DNA of 47,599 nucleotides from Massilia mucilaginosa (lineage in GTDB: Bacteria > Pseudomonadota > Gammaproteobacteria > Burkholderiales > Burkholderiaceae_D). A program made the position numbers and the translations under genes. This document shows, piece by piece, positions 29,534-37,569 of this stretch (its first letter is position 1; each line of letters starts with the position of its first letter). The DNA lies in contig NZ_WHJH01000056.1 in NCBI RefSeq assembly GCF_011682145.1, forward strand, positions 1 through 47,599. Direction: 5' to 3'. Below the pieces are notes generated by a model. That model did not search any database. It saw only the letters and a program-made list of their open reading frames with translations, and was not told the origin of the DNA.

Positions 29534-29947
29534 ATGAAATTCATGATTATCGTCAAGGCCACGCCCGAGTCCGAAGCTGGAAAAATGCCCAGCGAACAGT
29601 TATTGACCGAGATGGGCAAATTCAACGAAGAGCTGGTCAAGGCCGGCGTGATGCTCGCGGGCGAAGGCCTGCACCCGAGTTCGCGTGGCGCGCGCGTGCA
29701 ATTCTCGGGCAACAAGCGCACCGTGATGGACGGGCCGTTTGCCGAAACCAAGGAGTTGATTGCCGGCTTCTGGCTGATTCAGGTAAAGTCGAAGGAAGAG
29801 GCGATCGAATGGGTCAAGCGCTGTCCGAATCCGATGGAATCGGACAGCGAGATCGAAATCCGGCAAGTGTTTGATGCCGATGACTTCGGCGCCGAATTCA
29901 CGCCGGCGTTGCGCGAGCAAGAAAAGCGCTTGCGCGAGCAGATGTAA
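29534..29947 (+). CDS. YciI-family (DGPF) protein
   Basis: 137 aa, ferredoxin-like alpha/beta fold of the YCII superfamily. The start MKFMIIVKATPESE and the DGPF motif at residues 66-69 (VMDGPFAETKELIAGFWLIQ) are clear, with VKRCPNPM and EIEIRQVF at the end. DGPF proteins are the hallmark neighbours of ECF42 sigma factors. The biochemical activity of this subgroup is not known. AGGAG ribosome site, 14 bp after the VOC gene. Confidence 0.9.
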   Translation: MKFMIIVKATPESEAGKMPSEQLLTEMGKFNEELVKAGVMLAGEGLHPSSRGARVQFSGNKRTVMDGPFAETKELIAGFWLIQVKSKEEAIEWVKRCPNPMESDSEIEIRQVFDADDFGAEFTPALREQEKRLREQM

Positions 29948-29951
29948 ATCG

Positions 29952-29987
29952 ACGCCGTTCCCGTCCCGTCCGGTGCGGGAACGGCGT
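29952..29987. repeat. Inverted repeat inside the ECF42 operon
   Basis: Perfect 12-bp arms ACGCCGTTCCCG / CGGGAACGGCGT around a 12-base loop, five bases after the YciI stop. No U-tract; probably an mRNA-stabilising or partial-termination structure. It is related in style to the REP-like units at 22.8 kb. Confidence 0.65.
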
Positions 29988-30030
29988 TGCAAAGGCACCA
30001 TCCGGCCACTGCGCCAACCTGGAGAACACC

Positions 30031-30870
30031 ATGCGCTACATGCTCTTGCGACGATCCGACCCGGTCCACGAAGCCGGCCAGCCGCCATCGACCGCCGCGC
30101 GCGAGGCACTGGCCGCGTACACCCGCCAGATGGCCGACGCCGGCATCCTGCGCGGATGCGAACATTTTCTTCCCAGCGCCGGCGGCGTGCGCCTGTCCCT
30201 GGCCGACGGCCGTGCCACGGTGGCCGACGGCCCCTTTCCCGACACGCAAGAATTGATCGCCGGCTTTGCCGTCATCGATGTCGCATCGAAAAACGAGGCC
30301 CTGGACTGGGCGGCGCGCTGGCCGTCCGGCGCCGCAGGCGCGGCCGAGGTCGAGGTACGGCTGAGCGGCTGCCCTGGCGGCTGTGCCGAGGTGGCCGCCG
30401 CCGGCGAGGCAGATGCCGGGGGAGCGCGTTTCGCCATCCTGCTGCGTTCCACCCGCGCGCTGGAAGACGAAGCCGCGGTCGCCCGCGAACGTCTCGATGC
30501 GCTCGACGCCCATAACGCGGCCGAGGCGCGCGCCGGTGTGCTGCTCGGCGCCGACGGACTGCGTTCGAGCGCCTTCGGTGCGCGCGTCAAGCTGGCGTCC
30601 GGCAAGCTGACGGTGGTCGACGGCCCTTTCACCGAAATCAAGGAGATGATTGCCGGCTACTGGCTGATTTGCGCCCCGACCTTGCGCGACGCCATTGCCT
30701 GGGCCACGCGCAACCCCTATCCCGACGGCCCGCCGGTCGAGGTGGAAATCCGCCAGCTGGCCGAACGGCCCGACGCCGGCGCCTTCGCGCCCGCCGCGCG
30801 CACCGACGGACAAGCCCTGCGCGCCCAGCCGGCGAGCGGCGTGCCGGTGCCGCGCGCCGCGACGCGCTAG
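30031..30870 (+). CDS. Tandem YciI/DGPF-domain fusion protein
   Basis: 279 aa comprising two YCII domains in one chain: residues ~1-112 with DGPF at 66-69 (VADGPFPDTQELIAGF) and ~132-243 with DGPF at 197-200 (VVDGPFTEIKEMIAGYWLI). A linker with CPGGC (114-118) joins them, and a Pro/Ala tail (244-279) follows. The second half is closer to the upstream single-domain protein than the first. It likely arose by duplication and fusion, giving an internal pseudo-dimer since YCII domains normally dimerise. Located directly before the sigma factor gene (26 bp). Confidence 0.87.
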   Translation: MRYMLLRRSDPVHEAGQPPSTAAREALAAYTRQMADAGILRGCEHFLPSAGGVRLSLADGRATVADGPFPDTQELIAGFAVIDVASKNEALDWAARWPSGAAGAAEVEVRLSGCPGGCAEVAAAGEADAGGARFAILLRSTRALEDEAAVARERLDALDAHNAAEARAGVLLGADGLRSSAFGARVKLASGKLTVVDGPFTEIKEMIAGYWLICAPTLRDAIAWATRNPYPDGPPVEVEIRQLAERPDAGAFAPAARTDGQALRAQPASGVPVPRAATR

Positions 30871-30896
30871 CCGCCCACCAGGCGACGCGCCAGCCA

Positions 30897-32204
30897 ATGC
30901 CGGGACAGGAATCAAAGGACGCCAGGCAGGCCGCCGCGCGCGTCATCGAAGGTGTCTGGCGCATCGAGTCGGCGCGCATCATCGGGGCGCTGGCGCGCAT
31001 GCTGCGCAATGTCGGCCTGGCCGAGGAACTGGCGCAAGATGCCCTGGTCAGCGCGCTCGAACGCTGGCCCGAGGCCGGCATTCCCGACAATCCCGCCGCC
31101 TGGCTGATGACGGTCGCCAAACACCGCGCGCTCGACCACTTGCGCCACGCCACCTTGCAGCGCAACAAGGAACCCGAGCTGACCTACGAGATCGAAACCC
31201 TGCTGCGGGATGCCGCGCCCGATCTCGAGGCCGCCCTGGAAGACGATATCGGCGACGATCTGCTGCGGCTGATGTTCATTTCCTGCCATCCGGTACTGTC
31301 GACCGAGGCGCGCGTGGCGCTCACCCTGCGCCTGCTGGGCGGGCTCAGCACCGATGAAATCGCTCATGCGTTCCTGGTGTCCGAAGCGACGGTGGCGCAG
31401 CGCATCGTGCGCGCCAAGCGCGCACTGGCCGAAGCGAAGGTGCCGTTCGAGGTGCCGCGTGCCGGCCAGCTGGTGGCGCGCCTGGCGTCGGTGCTGCAGG
31501 TCATCTACCTGATCTACAACGAGGGCTATTCGGCCAGCGCCGGCGGCGACTGGATGCGGCCCAAGCTGTGCGACGAAGCCTTGCGGCTGGGGCGCATCCT
31601 GGCGGGCCTGTTGCCCGATGAACCGGAAGTCCATGGGCTGGTGGCCTTGATGGAAATCCAGTCCTCGCGCGCGCGTGCCCGGCTCGGAGCGCAGGGCGAG
31701 CCGGTGTTGCTGCTCGACCAGGACCGCAGTCGCTGGGACCAGTTGCTGATCCGGCGCGGTCTGGCGGCGCTTGAGCGGGCCGGGCAGTTGGGCGAGTACG
31801 GTCCGTACGCGCTGCAGGCGGCGATTGCCGCTTGTCACGCGCGCGCCTTGACGCCGGAGCAGACCGACTGGCAGCGCATCGCCGCGCTGTACGATGCACT
31901 GGCTCAACTGATGCCCTCGCCGGTGGTCGAGCTCAACCGCGCGGTGGTGCTGGGGATGGCGTACGGGCCGGCGCTGGGGCTGGAACTGGTCGACGCCCTG
32001 ATCGCCAGCGACGCGCTGCGCAACTATCACCTGCTGCCGAGCGTGCGCGGGGATTTGCTGGCGCGTCTGGGGCGCATGGAGGAGGCGCGCGCCGAGTTCG
32101 AGCAGGCCGCGGCGCTGACCAACAACCTGCGCGAACGGGCGTTGCTGCTGGCAAGGGCGCAAGGATGCGGCGAGAAGGCGGGGCAGGGGGATGACGGTCT
32201 TTAG
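30897..32204 (+). CDS. ECF sigma factor with C-terminal TPR-like extension (ECF42 type)
   Basis: 435 aa. Region 2 (ALARMLRNVGLAEELAQDALVSALERWPEAG … PAAWLMTVAKHRALDHLRH) and region 4 (EARVALTLRLLGGLSTDEIAHAFLVSEATVAQRIVRAKRAL) are complete. A ~240-residue helical C-terminal extension (DUF6596-like, with QVIYLIYNEGYSAS and TPR-like repeats) follows. ECF42 sigma factors lack an anti-sigma gene; the extension controls activity, and targets are DGPF genes. The ATG at 30897 has a poor ribosome site. The promoter upstream of the operon matches its expected target. Signal unknown. Confidence 0.88.
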   Translation: MPGQESKDARQAAARVIEGVWRIESARIIGALARMLRNVGLAEELAQDALVSALERWPEAGIPDNPAAWLMTVAKHRALDHLRHATLQRNKEPELTYEIETLLRDAAPDLEAALEDDIGDDLLRLMFISCHPVLSTEARVALTLRLLGGLSTDEIAHAFLVSEATVAQRIVRAKRALAEAKVPFEVPRAGQLVARLASVLQVIYLIYNEGYSASAGGDWMRPKLCDEALRLGRILAGLLPDEPEVHGLVALMEIQSSRARARLGAQGEPVLLLDQDRSRWDQLLIRRGLAALERAGQLGEYGPYALQAAIAACHARALTPEQTDWQRIAALYDALAQLMPSPVVELNRAVVLGMAYGPALGLELVDALIASDALRNYHLLPSVRGDLLARLGRMEEARAEFEQAAALTNNLRERALLLARAQGCGEKAGQGDDGL

Positions 32205-32323
32205 CGTGGTGGCCGACGCTGCGGATAGCGATCCGGACTCTCAAGGACCATCGTCGAGGCGCTCCATCGCCTGGCCCTCCACCCCGGCGTCCACCGCGCC
32301 CGAATTATGCTAGCCTTCCCCCC

Positions 32324-32878
32324 ATGAAAAACCTCCTCCGCACCTGCGCGCTGCTGGCGCTGGCCGGCAGCCTGCTGGTCTCCTGCGCCAGCGTGATCGG
32401 CCCGCGCCAGATCGAATTGCCGCTAACTAAACTGCAAGCCGGCATGGACCGGCGCTTCCCGATCAGCAACCGGGCGCTGGAAGTGATCGACATCCAGCTC
32501 AACCGACCGCAACTGTCGCTGGCAGCCGGCAACGGCCGCGTCGGCGTCACCCTCGACGCGGCGCTGTCGTCTCCCTTCACGCGCCAGTCCTGGCGCGGCA
32601 GTCTGGCCATGTCCGGGCGCCCCTATGTCGACGCGGCGCGCAATGCCGTGCTGATGGCCGAGCCGCGCGTGGACCGCTTCGCCATCGACGGCATCGACGA
32701 CGCGCGCCAGCGCCAGCTCGCCGCCGCCGCCAATGTGCTGATGAACAAGGTCGTCGCCGATGTGGCCGTCTACAGCTTCCGGCCCGAGGATCTGCGTTAT
32801 GCCGGCGTGCAATTCGTGCCGACCCGCATACAAACCACGGCAACTTCCCTGATCGTCACGGTCGAGCCGGCCAAGTAA
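32324..32878 (+). CDS. DUF1439 lipoprotein (YceB-like)
   Basis: 184 aa with a lipoprotein signal peptide and lipobox LVSC (Cys21), then a DUF1439 domain: IELPLTKLQAGMDRRFPISNRALEVIDIQLNRPQLSL … MAEPRVDRFAIDGIDDARQ … YSFRPEDLRYAGVQFVPTRIQTT. Members such as E. coli YceB are periplasmic lipoproteins with a lipid-binding-like fold but no assigned role. Monocistronic by context. The 283-bp gap that follows shows nothing else recognisable. Confidence 0.85.
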   Translation: MKNLLRTCALLALAGSLLVSCASVIGPRQIELPLTKLQAGMDRRFPISNRALEVIDIQLNRPQLSLAAGNGRVGVTLDAALSSPFTRQSWRGSLAMSGRPYVDAARNAVLMAEPRVDRFAIDGIDDARQRQLAAAANVLMNKVVADVAVYSFRPEDLRYAGVQFVPTRIQTTATSLIVTVEPAK

Positions 32879-33161
32879 ATCCGGCGCCGCGCCGTCCTCC
32901 TCCCATCCCTTCCCGCCAGCGCGGCCGGTTTGCGCCTCGCTGCCTCGTTCTTACGCACTGTCGGGTATCTCCGTGGTTGTTGCGTCGCAACGAAAGCGTG
33001 TTTTCCCTTGATTGCGGCAGCCGCATATTGCGTGCAAACTTGGGATTGATCGCGGCCGTTTCACCGAATGCCCCAGGACTTGCGAATTCTCATGTCCGAA
33101 GTATTCCGCTAAAGTAATCTTGCTTTGAGAATTCGCTGTGCTGCCATTTTGGGGGTGACTT

Positions 33162-33368
33162 GTGGGAACGATAGAGGATGATTTTCCGGAAAAGGACGCG
33201 CGGGCCGAGCATCCGTCCGATGCGCAGTCGGCCCCGGTGCGGCCGCGCCAGGCCTTGCCGCCGAAGGGCTCGTGCTGGTACTGCGAAAAGCCGCTTGACA
33301 GCGTCAAGCGCTTCTGCGGCAAGCCGTGCGCCGACGCCTTCGACGAAGAAGCCGAATACACGCGCTGA
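33162..33368 (+). CDS. Small zinc-ribbon-like protein
   Basis: 68 aa, starting with GTG (33162) after a GGGGGTGAC purine stretch. The N-terminal half is acidic and Pro-rich (disordered). The C-terminal half holds CWYC and RFCGKPCADAFDEEAEY, a one-zinc mini-ribbon (CxxC … CxxxC). Such proteins are common, unstudied and often annotated as DUF2116-like. Convergent with the HPt gene, 15 bp apart. Confidence 0.65.
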   Translation: MGTIEDDFPEKDARAEHPSDAQSAPVRPRQALPPKGSCWYCEKPLDSVKRFCGKPCADAFDEEAEYTR

Positions 33369-33382
33369 AGCGCCCTGACGGC

Positions 33383-34015
33383 TTAGTCCGCCGCTTGCCT
33401 CAGGGCGCGCAGGGCGCCGTCGAAATCGAAGTCATTCACCGCCTTTGTCACTTGCGCCAGTCTGGCCTCGCCCAGGATTACGCGCAGGCTCGCTCCCGAC
33501 TCTTCCAGCAGGTCGACCGCCGCGCCGTCGGCCGCGACCAGTAGTTGCACCAGCCGCGCCAGCAGGACCGGGTCCTGCATCAGGGAGCGCTGCGGCATGT
33601 CCAGCACAAAGCCGTCCGGCGCGCCGCCCGCCAGCACCTGGTCGAGCAGGCGCAGGACCTGGTCGAAGTGAGCGGCCAGCGCCGCCAGTGCCGCCTCCTG
33701 CGCCGCCGGATCGGTGCGGATCGCCAGTTCCAGCGTGCTGGCATGCTGGTGCAGGCGGTGCGCGCCGATCAGGCCGGCGGTGCCTTTGAGGGTATGGGCC
33801 AGGCGATGCGCCAGGATGGTGTCGCCATCGGCCAGCGCCGCACCGATCGGCACCGTCCCGTGCGCATAGTCGCTGCGAAAACGCTTGAGCATGCGCGCAT
33901 ACAGCGCGCGGTTGCCCATGATGCGGTCGATGCCGTCGGCCATGTCGAGCACCTCGCGCGTGGCGGCGTCGGCGCGCAATGCGACGGGGACGGGAGGCTT
34001 CTCTCTCGCTGGCAT
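33383..34015 (-). CDS. Histidine phosphotransfer (HPt) domain protein
   Basis: 210 aa. An HPt four-helix bundle at residues ~25-125 carries the phospho-accepting His in LAHRLAHTLKGTAGLIGAHRLHQHASTLE. It relays phosphoryl groups between a hybrid kinase and a response regulator. The second half (~130-210: GFVLDMPQRSLMQDPVLLARLVQLLVAADGAAVDLLEES) resembles the helical segment commonly following Hpt in hybrid kinases, so this may be a detached kinase C-terminus. No kinase gene lies next to it. Confidence 0.82.
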   Translation of the reverse strand: MPAREKPPVPVALRADAATREVLDMADGIDRIMGNRALYARMLKRFRSDYAHGTVPIGAALADGDTILAHRLAHTLKGTAGLIGAHRLHQHASTLELAIRTDPAAQEAALAALAAHFDQVLRLLDQVLAGGAPDGFVLDMPQRSLMQDPVLLARLVQLLVAADGAAVDLLEESGASLRVILGEARLAQVTKAVNDFDFDGALRALRQAAD

Positions 34016-34089
34016 GGATGGGCTTGCGTTCCTTGTCTAAGAAATCACACGATAGCAGACTTGCGCGGGCAAACCGCGGCGATCACGTT

Positions 34090-35046
34090 CTATTTGCTGG
34101 TAAAAGTCCAGGTTTTTGTGAGCGGCACGTTGTCGATGGTGCCGGAAAAATTCACCTCGTATACCGTGCGCGCGGCCAGCACGGTGAGCGGAATGATGGC
34201 CGCCGCCGACTTGGGCGTGTGGCTGTCCACCCCCAGCTTGAGCAGCTTGACGTCGAGCAGCGCTCCGCCGCGCGGACGCACCGTGAAACTGTGCACCGTC
34301 AGGGTGGCGTCGAGGTCGGCGTGCACGCTGATCGGGTAGCCCACTTCGTTCAGGTTCTCGACCGGGTCCGGCTCTTCGTAGTTGCTGAAGAAATTCGGCG
34401 TGACGCCGGTCTGGCCATCGCCCGGCCAGGTGGCGATATTGCCGCGTCCCATACCTTGGCCGAAGCCATTGTTAGCGGTGAAGTTGCTGGTGAAGTAGAT
34501 GTAGCCGCTCGCGTTGGCTGCCGCGCCGGTGCCGATTTCCTTGAACTTGGGTTCGAACATCACGAAACGGTGATAGATCGCCGTGATCAATTCTTCCGCC
34601 ATGTAAAAGCCGGACGCGTTCGAGGTCGCCGAGATCACCTCGCCATAGGCGCGCTCGGCGGGCGCGAACAGATAGCCGGCGCCGGTCAGGCGGTCGCTCA
34701 GTTGCGCGCCGGTGAAGCCGGCGGCGCCGCTGGCCTGGTCGTGCGTCACCTTGTTGTTGATCTTCTGATAGTCGGAATGGCCCTGGGCGGCGCGGTCGAT
34801 ACTCGGGTTGCGCGCCAGCGTCGGCATGCCGATCTGGGTGCGGCGGAAATTGATCCAGTTCAGGCCGTCGATGGCGGTATTGTTGGTGGCGAGCGGCGCG
34901 CCCGGCACCTGGGCCAGCGCGGCCGAGGCAGTGCTCTGGGTCGGCGTCGGCTGGTTGCCGCCGTTGTCGCCATCGCCGCCGCAGGCGGACAGCAACAGCG
35001 CGCATGACAGCGCCGCAGCCATGTTCGAGCGTTGAAATCCGTTCAT
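34090..35046 (-). CDS. CAP-domain (SCP/PR1-like) lipoprotein
   Basis: 318 aa. Lipoprotein signal with LLSAC (Cys22), a Gly/Asp/Asn/Thr linker, then a CAP domain: NWINFRRTQIGMPTLARNPSIDRAAQGHSDYQ, GEVISATSNASGFYMAEELITAIYHRFVMFEPKFKEIGTG and GYIYFTSNF. CAP proteins are secreted, often metal- or lipid-binding, with His/Glu pocket residues, both seen here. A beta-rich C-terminal ~90 residues ends in FSGTIDNVPLTKTWTFTSK. GGAGAACTCGGG supports the ATG. Function unknown. Confidence 0.82.
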   Translation of the reverse strand: MNGFQRSNMAAALSCALLLSACGGDGDNGGNQPTPTQSTASAALAQVPGAPLATNNTAIDGLNWINFRRTQIGMPTLARNPSIDRAAQGHSDYQKINNKVTHDQASGAAGFTGAQLSDRLTGAGYLFAPAERAYGEVISATSNASGFYMAEELITAIYHRFVMFEPKFKEIGTGAAANASGYIYFTSNFTANNGFGQGMGRGNIATWPGDGQTGVTPNFFSNYEEPDPVENLNEVGYPISVHADLDATLTVHSFTVRPRGGALLDVKLLKLGVDSHTPKSAAAIIPLTVLAARTVYEVNFSGTIDNVPLTKTWTFTSK

Positions 35047-35177
35047 CCCGAGTTCTCCGTGCAGAAAAATGCGCTAAAAATTGATTCTAGGGGAATTTGA
35101 AAATCGGTGAGGTTTGTTTGCCCTGGATTGATCTGGCGCAGACAGGATGACGCTGTAAAATACCAACACTATTCCTG

Positions 35178-35975
35178 ATGCGATTGCGAAACCACTTGAA
35201 ACCCACACGCCAGCAGCGCCTCGCGCGCGCCAAGTTTGCCCTGCCGAGCTTTGTCACGCTGCTATCGATCGCGTGCGGCTTCGGCAGCATCGTCATGTCG
35301 GTCGACAACGCCCACGTCGGCCTGGCCGCCGACTACCGCATGTCGGCCATTCTGCTGGTGCTGGCCGGCGTGTTCGACGCGCTTGACGGCTTTGTCGCGC
35401 GCGCCACCAATACCTCGTCCGAATTCGGCATGCAGCTCGACTCGATCGCCGACGTCATGAACTTCGGCTGCGCCCCGGCCATGCTGCTGTACTGCTACGG
35501 TTTCGTGCAACTGGGCGTCGATCATCCGACCCTGCTGCGTGCCGGCGGCCTGGCCTGCTTCGTGTTCGTCGCCTGCGGCGCGCTGCGCCTGGCGCGTTTC
35601 AACGTGAACGTGGGGCGCACCGACCCGCGCTACTTCGTCGGCATGCCGATCACCGCCGGCGCGGCCTGCGTGGCCGCCGTCGTGGTGGCCTGGCCGGCGC
35701 CGTTGACCACCGTCGTGCAGGGCTACCTGGTGATGGCCCTGATGGTGGGCGTGGGCACGCTGATGGTCTCGACGGTGCGTTTTCCGAGTTCCAAGCAGCC
35801 GAAAAGCGTGGGGCTGTTGGTCGTCATCGGCGTCGGGCTGGGCTTGCTGGCCTGGCTGCAAACGCGCTTCTTCGTGCTGTTTTTCGTGTTGTACATCAGC
35901 TTTACCCTGCTGCTCAATATCGCATGGCAGCTGGGCTGGCGCGGCGTGCCGGCGCCGGCTGTCTACGAGGACTGA
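35178..35975 (+). CDS. pssA: CDP-diacylglycerol-serine O-phosphatidyltransferase
   Basis: Makes phosphatidylserine, the precursor of phosphatidylethanolamine, at the inner membrane. 265 aa with about seven membrane helices. The CDP-alcohol phosphotransferase motif is exact: DG-x2-AR-x8-G-x3-D-x3-D in DALDGFVARATNTSSEFGMQ followed by LDSIAD. The N-terminus is basic. Length and layout match the type II (PssA of betaproteobacteria and Gram-positives). Convergent with the CsoR-like gene, separated only by a large palindrome. Confidence 0.93.
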   Translation: MRLRNHLKPTRQQRLARAKFALPSFVTLLSIACGFGSIVMSVDNAHVGLAADYRMSAILLVLAGVFDALDGFVARATNTSSEFGMQLDSIADVMNFGCAPAMLLYCYGFVQLGVDHPTLLRAGGLACFVFVACGALRLARFNVNVGRTDPRYFVGMPITAGAACVAAVVVAWPAPLTTVVQGYLVMALMVGVGTLMVSTVRFPSSKQPKSVGLLVVIGVGLGLLAWLQTRFFVLFFVLYISFTLLLNIAWQLGWRGVPAPAVYED

Positions 35976-35976
35976 T

Positions 35977-36137
35977 TAAGTAAGTGCGCATAAATTCTTG
36001 TAATTTCTAGCTTCCATAAGCGGCGCCTTGCTGCGTTGCCCACCGCTAGCAGTGCTCGCACTGCGTCGCGGCGCGCGCCTTGCCAGGCATCCGCTTCTGT
36101 TCGCTATAAATGACAATAATTTCTGCACACTTACTTA
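35977..36137. repeat. 161-bp imperfect palindrome between convergent genes
   Basis: Outer arms TAAGTAAGTG / CACTTACTTA are perfect and inner GCAGTG-CTCG-CACTGC marks the centre at 36056. In between, arms such as AAATT…TTGT.ATTT.TAGC agree with gaps. It starts one base after the pssA stop and includes the stop codon of the CsoR-like gene, so it is the whole intergenic region. Confidence 0.85.
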
Positions 36138-36434
36138 GGCGAACTTATCGAGCATGGCGGCCAGCTTGCTGGCGCTGGCCTGCGCCTCGGCCAGGCTGGT
36201 GGCGTTGGCGCTCTGGGTCTGCATGGTATTGGTGAGCAACTGGACGAACGAGCGGTCGAGCGCCTTGCGCGCCGCCGCCATCTGCTGGGCCACGGCATCG
36301 AAATCGGCCGGCGTGGCCGCCAGCGCGACCAACTTCTGCACCCCGCGCAACTGGCCCTCGATGCGCGCCAGGCGGTGCAGCAACTCCTTCTTTTGCAAGG
36401 CGCTCAGGGCGCTGCTTTCGACCATCTCCGACAT
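36135..36434 (-). CDS. CsoR/FrmR/RcnR-family regulator lacking cysteines
   Basis: 99 aa, all-helical DUF156 family. The signature KKELLHRLARIEGQLRGVQKLV and AAARKALDRSFVQLLTNTM align with the family. Members bind Cu(I), Ni or formaldehyde through a conserved Cys early in helix 2 and a His-x3-Cys pair. This protein contains no Cys at all and has only one His (LLH), so known metal or thiol sensing is unlikely. It is 20 bp downstream of the aldo/keto reductase on the same strand, hence co-transcribed and possibly regulating it. Confidence 0.82.
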   Translation of the reverse strand: MSEMVESSALSALQKKELLHRLARIEGQLRGVQKLVALAATPADFDAVAQQMAAARKALDRSFVQLLTNTMQTQSANATSLAEAQASASKLAAMLDKFA

Positions 36435-36454
36435 ACGCTGCTCCCGGCGCCGGC

Positions 36455-37381
36455 CTATGCCACTTCGTGGCCGCGCGCGGCGCGCAGGATGGTGAACCAG
36501 TCGTCGCGGCTGAGCGTGAAGCCGGTTCCGGCCACGGCCACCGCGACCGCTTCGATGCGGCCGGTGCCGGTCAGCGGCAGCGGGCGGCATGGCAACTGCA
36601 TGATCCACGCGAACACCACGCTGGCGAACGGTTGATTGAGCGCGTCGGCGATGCCCTTGATCACCAGGCGCAGGCGGTCGGCATTGTCGTCGCTGCTGGC
36701 GAACAGGCGCCCGCCGGCCAGCGGCGACCAGATCATCGGCGCCACGCCCAGGTCTTGCAGGCCGTCGAAAGTCTGGTCGAACATCGGCGTGGTGTGCAGG
36801 GGCGAGAACTCGACCTGGTTGGTGGCCAGCTCGATGCGGCGGTTGAGCGACTCGAACTGGTGGCGCGAAAAATTCGACACGCCGAAGTGCAAGACCTTGC
36901 CAGCCTGGCGCAGGCGGTTGAAGGCGGCGGCGATCTCGTCGAACTCCATCAAGGGGTCGGGACGGTGGATCAGCAGCAGGTCGAGGCGGTCGGTGTGCAG
37001 CTGGCGCAGCGATTCCTCGACCGAGGCCACGATGTGGGCGGCGCTGGTGTCGTAATGCTGGATAGTATGCTGGGGGCGTTGCGGGGAGAGCAGCTTGATC
37101 CCGCACTTGCTGATCAGCTCGATGCGGTCGCGCAGCGAAGGTTGCAGGCGCAGGGCCTCGCCGAACAAGCCTTCGACGCCGTAGTTGCCGTAGATATCGG
37201 CATGGTCGAAGCTGGTGACGCCGAGCGCGACGCACTGCTCGATGAAGGCGACGCGCTGCTCGGCCGACATGCCCCACTCCCCCATGCGCCACATCCCGGC
37301 CACGATGCGCGACAGCGCGGGGCCATGGAGACGGGTGTTCACGCGCGGGCAAAACAGGTCGGCGGGCAGGGCTGCGGTCAT
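36455..37381 (-). CDS. Aldo/keto reductase (YdhF-like)
   Basis: 308 aa TIM-barrel NADPH-dependent oxidoreductase. Catalytic tetrad residues are visible: Asp in FDHADIYG, Tyr in IYGNYG, Lys in ISKCGIK, His in LLIHRPDP. Also VEESLRQLHTDRLDLLLIHRPDPL and HFGVSNFSRHQFESL. It resembles E. coli YdhF, with an unknown physiological substrate. Co-transcribed with the CsoR/FrmR-like gene; in FrmR systems the partner is an aldehyde dehydrogenase, so carbonyl detoxification is a reasonable but unproven idea. Confidence 0.88.
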   Translation of the reverse strand: MTAALPADLFCPRVNTRLHGPALSRIVAGMWRMGEWGMSAEQRVAFIEQCVALGVTSFDHADIYGNYGVEGLFGEALRLQPSLRDRIELISKCGIKLLSPQRPQHTIQHYDTSAAHIVASVEESLRQLHTDRLDLLLIHRPDPLMEFDEIAAAFNRLRQAGKVLHFGVSNFSRHQFESLNRRIELATNQVEFSPLHTTPMFDQTFDGLQDLGVAPMIWSPLAGGRLFASSDDNADRLRLVIKGIADALNQPFASVVFAWIMQLPCRPLPLTGTGRIEAVAVAVAGTGFTLSRDDWFTILRAARGHEVA

Positions 37382-37438
37382 GGTTTTCTTTCTTTATATG
37401 GAGTATTAAGTAGCCAGGCTAGAACGCTGACCTCCATG

Positions 37439-37518
37439 CCGTCGCCCCCGCGCAGGCGGGGGTCCATAGCACGTATGATCAAAGGTGCTATGGACCCCCG
37501 CCTGCGCGGGGGCGACGG
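37439..37518. repeat. Perfect 34-bp inverted repeat (REP-like doublet)
   Basis: Arms 37439-37472 and 37485-37518 are exact reverse complements with a 12-base loop. Each arm contains CGCCCCCGCGCAGGCGGGGG, itself a palindromic unit, so the element is a pair of palindromes in opposite orientation (REPIN layout). It sits between the aldo/keto reductase and the carboxypeptidase gene. Confidence 0.92.
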
Positions 37519-37569
37519 ATCGTAAGTTAACGCATTGGGGGCTGTCCCCGGTTTTGCAACTTTTACAGC

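Noticed and set aside
35977-37518. CRISPR-like or integron attC array
   Set aside because: The palindromes are single elements with no regularly spaced copies, no cas or integrase gene.
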